A DNA stretch of 64,000 nucleotides from Apteryx mantelli (lineage: Eukaryota > Chordata > Aves > Apterygiformes > Apterygidae), in assembly GCF_036417845.1 (NCBI RefSeq), contig NC_089980.1, positions 112,803,169-112,867,168 of the forward strand, given 5' to 3'. Shown here piece by piece: positions 1 to 12,242 of the stretch. Position 1 is the stretch's first letter. The number at the start of each line of letters is the position of its first letter. Both the position numbers and the translations under genes were made by a program. The notes under the pieces were generated by a model. The model was not told where the DNA came from, did not search any database, and saw nothing but the letters and a program-made list of their open reading frames with translations.

Positions 1-992
1 AGTTGGAGGCCTGTAGCTAGCGGTGTCCCCCAGGGGTCAGTACTGGGTCCAGTCTTGTTCAACTTCTTCATCAATGACCTGGATGAAGGGACAGAGTGCA
101 CCCTCAGCAAGTTTGCTGACGATACAAAACTGGGAGGAGTGGCTGATACGCCAGAGGGCTGTGCTGCCATTCAGAGGGACCTGGACAGGCTGGAGAGGTG
201 GGCAGAGAGGAACCTCATGAAGTTCAACAAAGGCAAGTGCAGGGTCCTGCACCTAGGGAGGAATAACCCCATGCACCAGTACAGGTTGGGGGCTGACCTG
301 CTAGAAAGCAGCTCTGCGGAGAAGGACCTGGGAGTGCTGGTGGACACCAAGTTAAGCATGAGGCAGCAATGTGCCCTTGTGGCCAAGAAGGCCAATGGTA
401 TCCTGGGCTGCATCAGAAAGAGTGTTGCCAGCAGGTTGAGGGAGGTGATTCTCCCCCCTCTACTCAGCCCTGGTGAGGCCACATCTGGAGTACTGTGTCC
501 AGTTCTGGGCTCCCCAACACAAGAGAGACATGGAGCTGCTGGAGCAAGTCCAGCGAAGGGCTACTAAGACAATGAAGGGACTGCAGCATCTCTCCTATGA
601 GGAAAGGCTGAGAGAGCTGGGCCTGTTCAGCCTGGAGAAGAGAAGACTGAGAGGGGATCTTATCAATGTATACAAATATCTAAAGGGAGGGTGTCAAGAG
701 GATGGAGCCAGACTCTTCTCAGGGATGCCCAGCAGTAGGACGCGAGGCAGCGGGCACAAACTGAAACACAGGCAGTTCCATCTGAACATGAGAAAAAACT
801 TCTTTACTGTGAGGGTGACTGAGCACCAGAACAGGTTGCCCAAAGAGGCTGTGGGGTCTCCTTCCTTGGAGATATTCAAAAGTTGTCTGGACACAATCCT
901 GTGCAACGTGCTCTGGGTGACCATGCTTGAGCAGGGGGTTTGGACTAAATAATTTCCAGAGGTGCCTTCCAACCTCAAACATTCTGTGATTC
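1..992 (+). mobile_element. CR1 LINE, 3' portion (RT C-terminal half and tail)
   Basis: This is the 3' part of a chicken-repeat-1 type non-LTR retrotransposon; its 5' side lies beyond the window. The translated frame starts inside the reverse transcriptase just before [12 protein letters not shown], followed by FINDLDEG and the catalytic FADDT motif (GAC codon at 118-120). A one-base C insertion in the C-run near 450-456 breaks the frame, which continues at about 473 with the C-terminal region ending in [16 protein letters not shown]. The element ends with the CR1 tail: GAGCAGGGGG, then a GGACTAAATAA block and attctgtgattc at about 981-992. It matches the copy at 11253 onward with about six differences in the first 190 bases, so both are young members of one subfamily. 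It is not a host gene. Confidence 0.95.
55..952 (+). pseudogene. CR1 reverse transcriptase fragment, frameshifted
   Basis: Two overlapping frames (55-567 and 473-952) together encode the C-terminal part of the CR1 ORF2 protein. The first carries FADDT and the region up to [12 protein letters not shown]. The second carries [14 protein letters not shown] through the C-terminus. The break is one extra C in the run before ctctactcagccc; the copy at 11.7 kb has one fewer C and reads through. With no endonuclease domain in view and a frameshift, this copy cannot make full ORF2 protein. Confidence 0.85.
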
Positions 993-3900
993 ATTCAAAT
1001 ATCTGCTAAATTCCTCTGCTATTTCCATTTTCTCCTGGTATCTTTTTCTCTTAAAGCAGTATCTGTTTCATGAGCTGTGGGTTTTTAAACTCTGAATCTA
1101 AAGCTTCAGTTTAAGTTTAAATCACTAGATAATTAATTAAGTTAGGCTTAAACAACTATTTCAGAAATGTAACACAATGCCATTGTGATAGCAAAGGAGA
1201 AAGTGTAGCCCTGAAGCTCCCCAGCACAGCGATTCTCTCTTGCTTTGCCAATTCTCTTGCAGCACAGGTTGGAACATCTCTCAGAAAGCTTCAAGTCATT
1301 TTTGGTCATCCTAAACCACTCTTCAGCCTAAACCTCTCTAGTTGCAGTTTGTTGCTGTAAAAAATGGTCTTCTCCTTCATCTCCCCTTCCCCAAACTTTC
1401 CTGTGCATTGGTTGCAGAAACAGGGTAAGATCAGCTTACTGATCCAGTGGGAAACCAAAGCAGTATGCAAAATACAAAAAGGAGAGTTTTTTATTCAATG
1501 GCTTTGAAAGATGAACCAACATACCCTACACTACATGGACACCTGATCTGATGCAGGAAAGGACACGGAAATGTTTGGTCAGCAGTTTAGGAGACTATTT
1601 TTACCAATTTGGCTCACTGCTAATTCAGAAAAACATTCAACTTGGTGCACTTAGTGTGGAAGCAAAGAGCATTACAGAAAAATTCAGGCTATTTTCCCTA
1701 TTACTGCTGCTGTTCTCTCCCTTTCTAATATTTTGTATCTTTTCTGGACCCTTAGGGTCAAACACAGCTACTCCTCTAATCTGATCTGATTTTACTCGTT
1801 GGCAAAAGCTACCTTGTTTTGGGGACAGATGTTTAAAATAGTGTACTAAGCAAAATTGAGTCAAAGTTCCCAGTCAAACTGAACTGCCTGATTTCCCTCC
1901 TTGTTCCTCTGCAAATGTAATTTTAATTACATAAACTTTTTAGGGAGCTCTTCAAGAGTAGCTAAATTACAGAGAGCAGGCAGGAACAGGAGGGGGAAAG
2001 TGGCCTGAAGCTCTGAGAAGTGTTGCAGTCTATGCTGTAACGCAAGATATTGGCAAAGCAAGCGAATATCATCAATATCAGGAGCTTCATGGCTCTTTTC
2101 TTTGCTGTGACAAGTTTTTGACACAGAGCCCCTACCAGGTAACAAGAACTTCATCCTGAAATTGCAGAGATCTTTTCATTTAACATAATCTTATGGCTAG
2201 ATTGTTCTGGCTTTATACAAGGTATCTGCATTTGATTAAATTCATTATGAATACGACCAAGAAACATGCATTTATTTCTCAGGAGGCTGACTAAGATTAC
2301 ATGTTGGCAAATTACATATTGACAGATTATAGGGTGACAAAGAATTTGTCCCTCCATTCATTTTGCCAGTCTATCAAAGACAGTAACCCTATTGTACACA
2401 GACTGAAAATGACAAAACAACCACATTAGTTCCTTCTCATGTGTTTAATTAGCTTCCAAATGCCTGTTTTCAGCTGCGAGGCATAAGGGTGAAAATATTC
2501 TCTGTCTACTAAAAGTGTAAAGAGAAAAAAAAGTTGTTTGCGTAACTACTGTAAGTAAAAAGCAACAGCAGATACATATTTCCATATTCCCAATAGTACA
2601 AAACTTACCTAGCCATTATTACCAGAAGAATCAAACTCATGTCTCTGTGGAGAAGAGTAAATACTCCTCCTTCCCCCTCTGTAAGGCATTAATTTTTTTT
2701 TCCAGTTAAAAATCTTAAAAATTATGCAGTACCAATGCCTCATCCTCCTCAGGTTAAAAAAAAAAAAAAAAAAAGCCATAATTACCCTTTTAAACAAACT
2801 AGATGCTACAACATTATTTTCTCTGCATCAGCCTGAGCTGGTGATTTGGATCAAAACCAGCTGTCTGTAATAAGACAAAATATAAGACAGAGAACTGCTT
2901 GCTGTTTACTGCTGAGGTTTGAAAATAGTGAGGCAATGTATGCTGTGTTTTGAAGACATTTATCTAATTTTTACCACAATGGCTTGCAATTTGGAAGTCC
3001 TATTGAATCCAACTATTTTTACTATATTGAAAATAATAGATTTATAACACAGAGTTTTGTTTTTCCAAAATGGTGATAAATGGCCTAAGCGGACTGTGAA
3101 TATTGCAACTGAGCAAGTCATCTGATGGTCTGAATGGATACTGCCATTCCTATATTTCTAAAGTTCCAGTGTACATTTTATAAGAATAAACCCCAAATAC
3201 TGAATATTAGCACAAATCCAAATGGTTCTACTGCACATTTATTAACCACTGATTGTGTATAGAAGCAGTGTCCATAGCCAACCTTTACATTTGTCAGGGC
3301 TACTCATCCAGTAATATCCATCCTGCTCAAACACACGAACTACACAGGCATTAATAAAGACATAGTATCTTGGCATGATGTTCAGAAAACAGATTTTGAA
3401 GGGATTATCCTACCATTGGAAAATTATTTTTTCCGAGTTCAGTCCTGCATGCCCTCCCCCACCAATCCACTGCAATGTTCAGGAGTCAGCATCTTCCCTC
3501 AGATTTATTCTCCAGTCAAAGTTTGGGGGATTTAAGTGGAAAACTCCTATTAAATTCCTATAAAGCAGCCGTTACTGCATCCATGTCCTGGGAACATCAG
3601 GTTTTTCTAACTTTCTTAAACACTTATTTTGCCATAAGCATTGTCTCAGACAAACAAGAGATTTTTAAATGGTATTTTCTACTTAAAGCAGGTAAAAAGA
3701 TGAAGCATATAAAGACCTGATGTGGCTCCCCATGAAGAGAAGCAGCAGGCCTTATATTCTGAACACAAATGTGCTGTGGCATTCTTTGAAAGCTATGTCA
3801 CTCTCTTTCAACTTTTTGTGCTTGCTTTTTCATAAATGGAAAGTGGCAGTCCATTATCCGCACGCCCAAGCAAATCGCTAACTCACCCTGAATGAAACCT

Positions 3901-6900
3901 GCAGGGTTTCCTGCCTGCTGCAGCCTCACTGCAAATCACAGGGCTGTGCAAAAGGATCCAGTGTGACAAGGGGACATATTTTACATACCCCAGATATAAA
4001 ATGATGGTGGTCTAGGGAGGCACTCAAGGAAGTCTTCCCTTTAGTAAATCTTCCTCTTATTTAATAGGCACAAGCGAGTGACACAGGAAGAGGCCAGCGT
4101 GACAGCTGATTAACGACACAAGTTCTGATGTCTGGTCCTGTAGACTCCTACAGGCATGGAAAGGAGCACACCAAGGCCACCAGACCTCCAGACAACTGAT
4201 CTTAAAATGTTTTGTATGGAGATCAGCATAACTACTGATGCTCCAAAGTATCCTCTCTCCACTAGATAAAATAGCACAGAGAGGAAAAAAAACAAAAACA
4301 GTCTTCTCAGAAGCTGCAGAGAGACACCACAGTCCAGGTTTACATAAGCACATGGCAGTGTGTTTATCTGCTCACTTCAAAACAGGTACAGCCCACTGGT
4401 TGTGTGAGGCTGTAAAAGGAGTAGAGGATGAGCAAAACCTAAGATGTTCTGGGCACAGACAAGCGAGCAGCAGCTGTGGGGCAGGACAGCTTCCCCGGGA
4501 GCATCCTGCGGAGGCTGAGCAGCTGCAGCTCCCTCACCGCTGCTGTGCATCTGTCTGCTCCTACCCTGAGCCTGCCCCGCTCCTACCCCCTCCCTGGGGC
4601 AAGGGCAGCAAGGGAGACTCCAGCGCTCCTCTTACCATTGTGGCAGCTCTGCTTTGCTGCAGCTGTTGGATGCCAACCCCAATTAGTTATTCTGTCCTGA
4701 TTCTGGCAACGCTCAGTTTTGCCGCCCCACCTCATGCATGATTCCATCTACTCTTCAGCCTACTCAAGTAGGCTTCAGAGGAAAAGTCCCATTTTCAAAC
4801 ATAGGCATCCAAATTGGACTTTCTGAACCTGAATTTGAGCTCTACATCTGCCTTCAGGAACATAAGCACCTATTTCGCACTTAACGACAAATCGGCAAGC
4901 CAAAGCGTGAAGAAAACTAATTTAGCATACTGAAAAGTATGAACAAACACTTGAAGAGAGCAAATATATCTTGATTTTTGAGCAAGTCAAGAGTATCCTG
5001 ATTATTTTGGGATATATTATGCAGCAAGCAGCTGAGTCTCTGAAACTAGCAAGCTTTAACTTTCTGTGTTAGCATTCAGAAAAAGAAAAATGCCATCAGA
5101 AACTCATTTTTAAAAATATCTGAGTTGTGGAAAATGGAATGGTTTCAACACAGGAACTAAGGTGACAATCCTGAAAGTGAGAGAGAAAAGAAAAGCACAT
5201 GTATGCAAAAGGAAAGAAGGTGGAATGTATACTAGAGCATCTTGCAAAGATTTTACTTCATGTAGTACTACATTGCCAGCTCCAACAGGAGCTGGAGGAG
5301 GAAGGATTATGAGAGCAAGGAAAGGCAGGTACATGGACTGCTAGAACTGGTTTGAACAATGAGGTGTCAGCATGAAGTTAAGGACATAGTGGAGTATTTC
5401 AGTTCTGAGGAGGGGCAGGAAACACCAACAGGCTTTGAAAGGAACAACAGGCAAGACCAAGATCACCTTACTCAATATTATGGGGACAGGTGGCAACACT
5501 AATGGTTCTATTAACATACTGGATGACAAACCAAAAAACAGAGTATTATTTTTAATCTCACAATTGGGGATTAGCCTTTTTTAAGGTTGCTCATGCTTGT
5601 AGTTTGGCATCTATCTTGAGAAAACACTTCTAAACTGCAGGCTAGCATGTGCTAAAAGGAGATGTTTAAGAGGAAATGATCTGGGCCATGATTTTCATAA
5701 TTGTCTAAGGGAGTTAGAGAATCAAACTCTACAGAATTTCAGGAGGAAATAGGTGCCTAAAATTGTAAACTCCCTTGAAATGCTCAGGGAGGATACAAAC
5801 ACTCAGGCCTTGCTCATCCACTAAAACATCCAGCTGGAGCACGTGAACTCTGTAGCTTGTATATAACAATCCTGCCCAGGCCATAAGGCAGCCATCAGGA
5901 AGGAAGGGTGACTGGAGACAGGAAGGGCACTTAGAAGCTGTGTTTAAAGAAGCATTGGAGGTAGGATGTGTGGTACCAGCCTGACTCCTCACTGTCCTCA
6001 GGACAGCACTTATATGGTTGACACGGCTATTTTTTGCTGTCATCATTCTTGTCAAATTCTGTTGCTTGGTGACCACAATATAATAACCTTATTAAAGTCA
6101 AGTAGCCTTTACCCTTAGGTAAACAAGATTTGTCTGAGACTGAGGACCTCAGCTGTAGGGAAGGAAAAGGCAGTCTGCTGTTGTCTCCCACTGGTTAAAA
6201 GCTTCATCTTCACCCCTACAGTCATGCACAAGAAATTTAAATTTGGTGGCAGCCAGGCTCTATGAGTGAGGAAACAGAGAATAGAGAGGCAGCCAGGAGG
6301 AAGGTCAGCACTCAAGCAAAAGGACAAGAGTCTTCTCTCCTATGGAAACAATAGCTCAGCAGGGAATTGCTGCCCTTTGAGAATTACAGTAATTTATTTC
6401 CATAAGAAAGACACTTTTTGTTATTATTCAACAGATCATTTGGAAAAAGGATGAAACTTCCTCTTCTGGAGCAAGGAGAAAGAGATTGGTAGGATGAGTG
6501 GTTGTCTTGTCCCCAGAAAACTCAGTATCTCAGTGAGTTTTAGTTACCGAGAACTAAGAAGTATTTAGAACACTGCCTTAGTCAGAGCAACACAAAAAAT
6601 GGGGTCTGACACATAGCTGATTTTCTCCTAAATCCTCAGAAAATCCTTTCTGTGCTGTAAGTGCCCTAATTTTGAGAAAATTATACCATGTTTTTCAACA
6701 TTTAATACTGATTTAGATGGAAAATATAGCTGTCTTACTGAAACAACTAAGACATGTTTAATACATTATGCATGAGTTCTTCTACTCAAAACTCTTGGTG
6801 CAGATAATAAAGAATCAAGATATGCTATCATCTTAGGGTTGAAAGTTTTGATAACATTGAATGATTAAATGACTTCATAGTAGACCCAGGCTAGGGTTTT

Positions 6901-8676
6901 CTTGAGGAAACTCTTGTTTTTCTCAAGATTCCTCAGATGTTTTGATATTTTCAGTTTCTGCAGATTCTAAAAGTATTTGATCTCCAAATAGTCACTGGAA
7001 AAACAGATTTCAGAAAACATATGTATTGGTCTAGTTCATCAGGCCCAAAGAGAAGAGTAGATGGAGAAGTCTGAGAGGCAGTGTAAGCCTTCTTTCCTCA
7101 TGTATTCCTTCCTTTCTTAAAGCACTTAATCATTTGTGCTATGATTATAAAGTTCAGTGAGGCTGTCAGCCTCCTAATGACACATAATGCCCCCTTATCA
7201 AAGAAAGGAATTTGAAAAGATGGCAACTAAGTGACTGGCCAGCGATCAGCATCCAAATAACAACAGAACCTTGGGGTACAGGGCTGTTGGTTCCTTGTTA
7301 TAAGGTCACTGAAAATTTCATTTTGCAGTTTCAGATCCATACTGAGTATCATTCTTTTTCCTTATCAAGGCAGAGATTCTGTACTTATGGTCAGAGTCTT
7401 TGTTGTTTACCCTTCAACTAGAGAAATAAGTTATTTACTTAGGCTAGCTTTCCTCTTGAGCAGTCTCAAACTTGCTGGAAACCTGGAGAAGCTTCTTTGT
7501 GCACAAGCCATTTGGGACTTCTATATGACATTTAATTCCCTCCTTGATTTTCTAAATGTCTAAGCCCATAACTCAGCTGTCAGCACCACTCTAGCATGAT
7601 ACTAATGCTCTAAAAAGTCATGCTTTAACGTGCCACTTTAGTGTTTATCTAAATTTCAGACAGACTAATTATCTAACTTTCAGTCAGAAAGGTCTGAAAG
7701 CATTGAAAAGCACACCAACATAGGAAACTATGAGAAATGTATTTTGTAGAGAGCTGGCTATAGCACATCCATGGGAGAGAAAGGCTGAGCACTCACTGGG
7801 TACTATGAAGAGCTGTAAGTAAAGAAAGTGTCTTGGCTGCTGAAAGAGAAATACAAAATTTAAGGAACAACGTGGCAGGAGGACAGGGGCTTAAACTTTT
7901 TCCCCTTCTGAGAAATCAGCATTTTAAAGACAAGGAATACTGCTTTCCAGTGAGGTCTCAGCAACCTGAGAATCTCAGTAGTTCAGGAGCTTTTCCCCCC
8001 CTCTTACATGGCAGGTTCCTTCCTTCTTACAGAGGCAAAAGGAGGCTCGCTCTCTTTTGTTTCCACCCAGAAAGCTCATTTTCATGCTTTTGCAGGCTTT
8101 GGCAAACAGTATCTCTTCTTCTGTAGGCTCAACAATTCTGTAGAAACAGCAATAGATAAGAATTGGAGAAGTGGTAAGAGCACTTTGTCTGCCACTTGGA
8201 TACCCACTTGCAGTTCTGTAGGAGGACAGCTACATAAAATTTTCCATAGCTGTTCAGCCCTCTCCCTGAGCAAGTGCCATTTGTAGGTCTCTCCCCAGGG
8301 ATATGAAGAGGCAATTTGTCTGTAAATGGAGTTCACAAAACAGTCTGCTAAACACTTGCACTGGCACTTCCCACAGTGTTGTATGGTATCTTTATAGATA
8401 AAGCCCTAATGTCATCTTCATAGTTTTACATTTAAGCTGAGATTTAGATTGTTTCATTTTGGAAAAAAGTGTCTTTCGCTCCAGTCTTGCTCTGAATAGT
8501 TTCTTCTTTTGAATTTGAAAGAGACACTAGATTTCTGTGCCTACCAAATATTTGTTAATTTCCTGAATACTTGATGCTCAGTTTTTGAAAAACTGGCAGC
8601 CTCTGTGTATTTTATAATCCTGGCAAGCATGTCTATTTTAATATTGTTTTTGTCTAGGACCACAGAAGAGGGCTGA
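993..8676. other. Gene-less intergenic stretch
   Basis: No coding exon, RNA gene or clear mobile element was recognised. Open frames here are short (under 170 codons), have no recognisable domains and are not flanked by convincing splice sites. A 19-base A run lies at 2756-2774. A GC-richer patch at 4470-4640 contains a minus-strand ATG|GTAAGAG-like donor, but no partner exon was found. The text near 4785-4890 (aagtcccattttcaaac and on) resembles old reptile/bird repeat debris, without enough similarity to call it. Confidence 0.5.
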
Positions 8677-9336
8677 ATGCATGTGACGTGCTCCTTCTCC
8701 CCACTGATGTGCTCTCCCACTCAACCTGACCTCCCCCGTAAGCAGCATGTATGCAGGGGCTAATTGAGCATGCGCCAGCTAAGGCCCGTCTAGCATGCAA
8801 ATATGACTATGAGTCAATCATCTCCCCCCCATAAACAGGGGGCAGCCCAGAGCCCATTGAGCTCTCCTGCACAGCAGTGGGCTGCACTGCAGAACCTCCT
8901 CTTGAGCAGGGACACCTCTCAAGGTTACTCCTCCAGGTTGAGAGATTCCTTACCCATGACAGATCCTCGGTAAGTGATTAATAGCATGCTGAAACCTTGC
9001 GAACTTTGCAAAACTTTGCTGAGTTATATCTCTGATTAATTGCGCACATAATCCCTTAGACATAAACCGTTGACCAAGTCTGGGACTAAGACTGGATCCA
9101 CCTGCACCCAGACTCCTCTCAGGAAGAGTCTGGAAAGCAAAGGGGTCCACTCTGAACCTCGTGACTCAACGGGAGGGTCTCCGTTGCGCATCTGACCCTG
9201 TCCTTCATGCAGTAAATAACCAAGCCTCGTTAAATCATTTGTATTTACGACTGAACTTTGTTAAGTTGCTATCTTACCGCAATAAACATAGTGCTGCTTC
9301 TCTGAGTGAAGTGCATCACTCCCCCATGACAATGCA
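8677..9336 (+). mobile_element. Solo LTR of an avian endogenous retrovirus, with target-site duplication
   Basis: A 650-bp block (8682-9331) starts TGTGACGTGC and ends CCCCCATGACA, that is TG...CA with near-matching inverted ends. It is flanked on both sides by the same 5 bases, ATGCA (8677-8681 and 9332-9336), as expected for retroviral integration. Internal signals fit LTR order on the + strand: an octamer ATGCAAAT (8795-8802), an AP-1-like TGAGTCA (8810-8816), a TATA-like CATAAA (8830-8835), and a polyadenylation signal AATAAA (9281-9286) about 45 bases before the end. No gag, pol or env lies beside it, so this is a solo LTR left by recombination. The 5-bp duplication is common in the ERVL-type class, but the family is not assigned. 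Confidence 0.85.
9281..9286 (+). promoter_or_regulatory. LTR polyadenylation signal AATAAA
   Basis: AATAAA sits 45 bases before the 3' end of the solo LTR, the normal place for the retroviral R-region polyadenylation signal. It supports the + orientation of the LTR. Confidence 0.6.
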
Positions 9337-9443
9337 TAAGACCTTTAGTTCCTGGATTCTAGGATGCTCCATTTCAGAGAATCCAGTGTCTGCTGATCTT
9401 GTTCCTAGGTTATTGGAGACCTGGTCTTTGTATGACCATCTGC

Positions 9444-12242
9444 AGAACTAGAGATCTGTGTGCGGTCGCAGGGCCATGATCTCATTGCCATTACAGAGAC
9501 ATGGTGGGATAGCTCGCATGACTGGAGTGCTGTCATGGATGGCTATGTGCTTTTTAGGAAAGACAGGCCAGGAAAGCGAGGTGGTGGAGTTGCTCTTTAT
9601 GTGAGAGAGCAACTGGAATGTATTGAGCTGTGCCTAGGGGTGGATGAAGAGCGAGTCGAGAGCTTATGGATAAGGATTAAAGGGCAGGCTAGCATGGGTG
9701 ACACTGTTGTGGGTGTTTACTACAGGCCACCTGATCAGGAAGATGAAGTCGATGAGGCCTTCTACAGACAGCTGGAAGTAGCCTCACGATCCCAGGCCCT
9801 GGTTCTCATGGGGGACTTCAACCACCCCGATATCTGCTGGAAAGACAACACAGCTAGGCACAAACAGTCCCGGAGGTTCCTGCAGAGCATTGGTGACAAC
9901 TTCTTGACACAGGTGGTGGAGGAGCCAACAAGGAGAGGTGTGCTGCTGGACCTCGTACTAACAAACAAAGAAGGACTGGTGGAAGATGTGAAGGTCGGGG
10001 GCAGCCTTGGCTGCAGTGACCATGAGATGGTGGAGTTCAGGATCCTGCGAGGAGGCAGCAGGGCACCAAGTAGGATCGCAACCCTGGACTTCAGGAGAGC
10101 AAACTTTGGCCTCTTCAAGGATCTACTTGGAGGAATCCCATGGGTTAGGGCCCTAGAAGGAAGGGGGGTCCAAGAGAGCTGGTTAATATTCAAACATCGC
10201 TTCCTCCAGGCTCAAGAGCGGTGCATCCCTATGAGTAGGAAGTCAAGAAAGGGAGGCAGGAGACCTGCATGGATGAGCAAGGAGCTCCTGGCAAAACTCA
10301 ACCAGAAGAAGGAAGTCTACAGAAAGTGGAAAGGGGGACAGGCCACTTGGGAGGAATATAGGAATGTTGTCAGAGTATGCAGGGATGCGATGACGAAGGC
10401 TAAGGCCCATTTGGAATTAAATCTGGCTAGAGATGTCAAGGACAGCAAGAAGGGCTTCTTCAAATACATCAGTAGCAAAAGGAAGACTAGGGAAAATGTG
10501 GGCCCTTTGCTGAATGGGGTGGGTGCCCTGGTGACGAAGGATACAGAGAAGGCAGAGTTACTGAATGCCTTCTTTGCTTCAGTCTTTACTGCTGAGGCCA
10601 GCCCTCAGGAACCCCAGACCCTGGAGGCAAGAAAGAAAGTCTGGAGGAAGGAAGACTTTCCCTTGGTGGAGGAGGATTGGGTTAGAGATCATTTAAGCAA
10701 ACTTGACACCCACAAATCCATGGGCCCTGATGGGATGCACCCTCGAGTGCTGAGGGAGCTGGCGGATGTCATTGCTAAGCCACTCTCCATCATCTTTGAA
10801 AGGTCATGGAGAACAGGAGAGGTGCCTGAAGACTGGAAGAAAGCCAATGTCACCCCAGTCTTCAAAAAGGGCAAGAAGGAGGACCCAGGGAACTACAGGC
10901 CAGTCAGCCTCACCTCCATCCCTGGAAAGGTGATGGAGCAGCTCATCCTGGAGGCTATCTCCAAGCATGTGGAGGAAAAGAAGGTGATCAGGAGTAGTCA
11001 GCATGGCTTCACCAAGGGGAAATCATGCCTAACCAATCTGATAGCCTTCTATGATGGAATGACTGGCTGGGCAGATGAGGGGAGAGCAGTGGATGCTGTC
11101 TACCTAGACTTCAGCAAGGCTTTTGACACTGTCTCCCATAACATCCTCATAGACAAGCTCAGGAAGTGTGGGCTGGATGAGTGGACAGTGAAGTGGATGG
11201 AGAACTGGCTGAATGGCAGAGCTCAGAGAGTTGTGATCAGTGGCACAGAGTCTAGTTGGAGGCCTGTAGCTAGCAGTGTCCCCCAGGGGTCAGTACTGGG
11301 TCCAGTCTTGTTCAATTTCTTCATCAATGACCTGGATGAAGGGACAGAGTGCCTCCTCAGCAAGTTTGCTGAGGATACAAAACTGGGAGGAGTGGCTGAT
11401 ACGCCAGAGGGCTGTGCTGCCATTCAGAGAGACCTGGACAGGCTGGAGAGGTGGGCAGAGAGGAACCTCATGAAGTTCAACAAAGGCAAGTGCAGGGTCC
11501 TGCACCTGGGGAGGAATAACCCCAGGCACCAGTACAGGTTGGGGGTTGACCTGCTGGAAAGCAGCTCTGCAGAGAAGGACCTGGGAGTGCTGGTGGACAC
11601 CAAGTTAAGCATGAGGCAGCAATGTGCCCTTGTGGCCAAGAAGGCCAATGGTATCCTGGGGTGCATCAGGAAGAGTGTTGCCAGCAGGTCAAGGGAGGTG
11701 ATCCTCCCCCTCTACTCAGCCCTGGTGAGGCCACATCTGGAGTATTGCATCCAGTTCTGGGCTCCCCAGTACAAGAGGGATGTGGCACTACTGGAGCAAG
11801 TCCAGCAAAGGGCTACAAAGATGATTAGGGGACTGGAGCATCTCTCTTATGAGGAAAGGCTGAGAGAGGTGGGCCTGTTCAGCCTGGAGAAGAGAAGACT
11901 GAGAGGGGATCTTATCAATGTGTACAAGTATCTGAAGGGAGGGTGTCAAGAGGATGGGACCAGACTTTTCAGTGGTGCCGAGCGACAGAACACGAGGCAA
12001 CGGGCACAAACTGAAACACAGACGCTTCCATCTGAACATGAGGAAAAACTTTTTCACTGTGAGGGTGACAGCGCACTGGAACAGGTTGCCCAGAGAGGTT
12101 GTGGAGTCTCCTTCTCTGGAGATATTCAAAACGCACCTGGATGCAATCCTGTGCAATGTGCTCTAGGTGACCCTGCTTGAGCAGGGGGGTTGGACTAGAT
12201 GATCTCCAGAGGTCCTTTCCAACCTCAGTGATTCTATGATTC
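9444..12242 (+). mobile_element. CR1 LINE, 5'-truncated, with nearly continuous ORF2 and 3' tail
   Basis: A CR1 non-LTR retrotransposon about 2.8 kb long. Recognisable similarity starts close to 9444, within the first part of the endonuclease domain, so ORF1 and the first endonuclease residues are missing, as is usual for 5'-truncated LINE insertions. It ends with the CR1 tail (gagcaggggggttggactag, then attctatgattc at about 12231-12242). It lies about 110 bases 3' of the solo LTR. No target-site duplication was found, as expected for CR1. The 3' kilobase is almost identical to the copy at 1-992 and in the same orientation. Confidence 0.95.
9460..12180 (+). pseudogene. CR1 ORF2: endonuclease-reverse transcriptase, 906 codons, damaged
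   Basis: This is a single frame encoding an AP-type endonuclease followed by a reverse transcriptase. Endonuclease motifs: [12 protein letters not shown] near the start, [20 protein letters not shown] and SDHEMVEF. Reverse transcriptase motifs: [63 protein letters not shown], and the catalytic box at residues 636-639. That box reads FAED here instead of the FADD of the copy at window position 118: GAG at 11371-11373 replaces GAC, so a catalytic aspartate is changed to glutamate. Near 11965 a two-base deletion shifts the frame, and the last ~70 residues read are out of frame; the normal C-terminus is in the frame of 11954-12166. The first residues of the endonuclease are absent. The element is not expected to be autonomous. 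Confidence 0.93.

Noticed and set aside
4238-4741. 167-codon open frame and a minus-strand ATG|GTAAGAG-like exon end near 4640
   Set aside because: No domain, no partner exon, and Ser/Pro/Ala-rich translation from a local GC-rich patch. The donor-like motif alone is not evidence of a gene.
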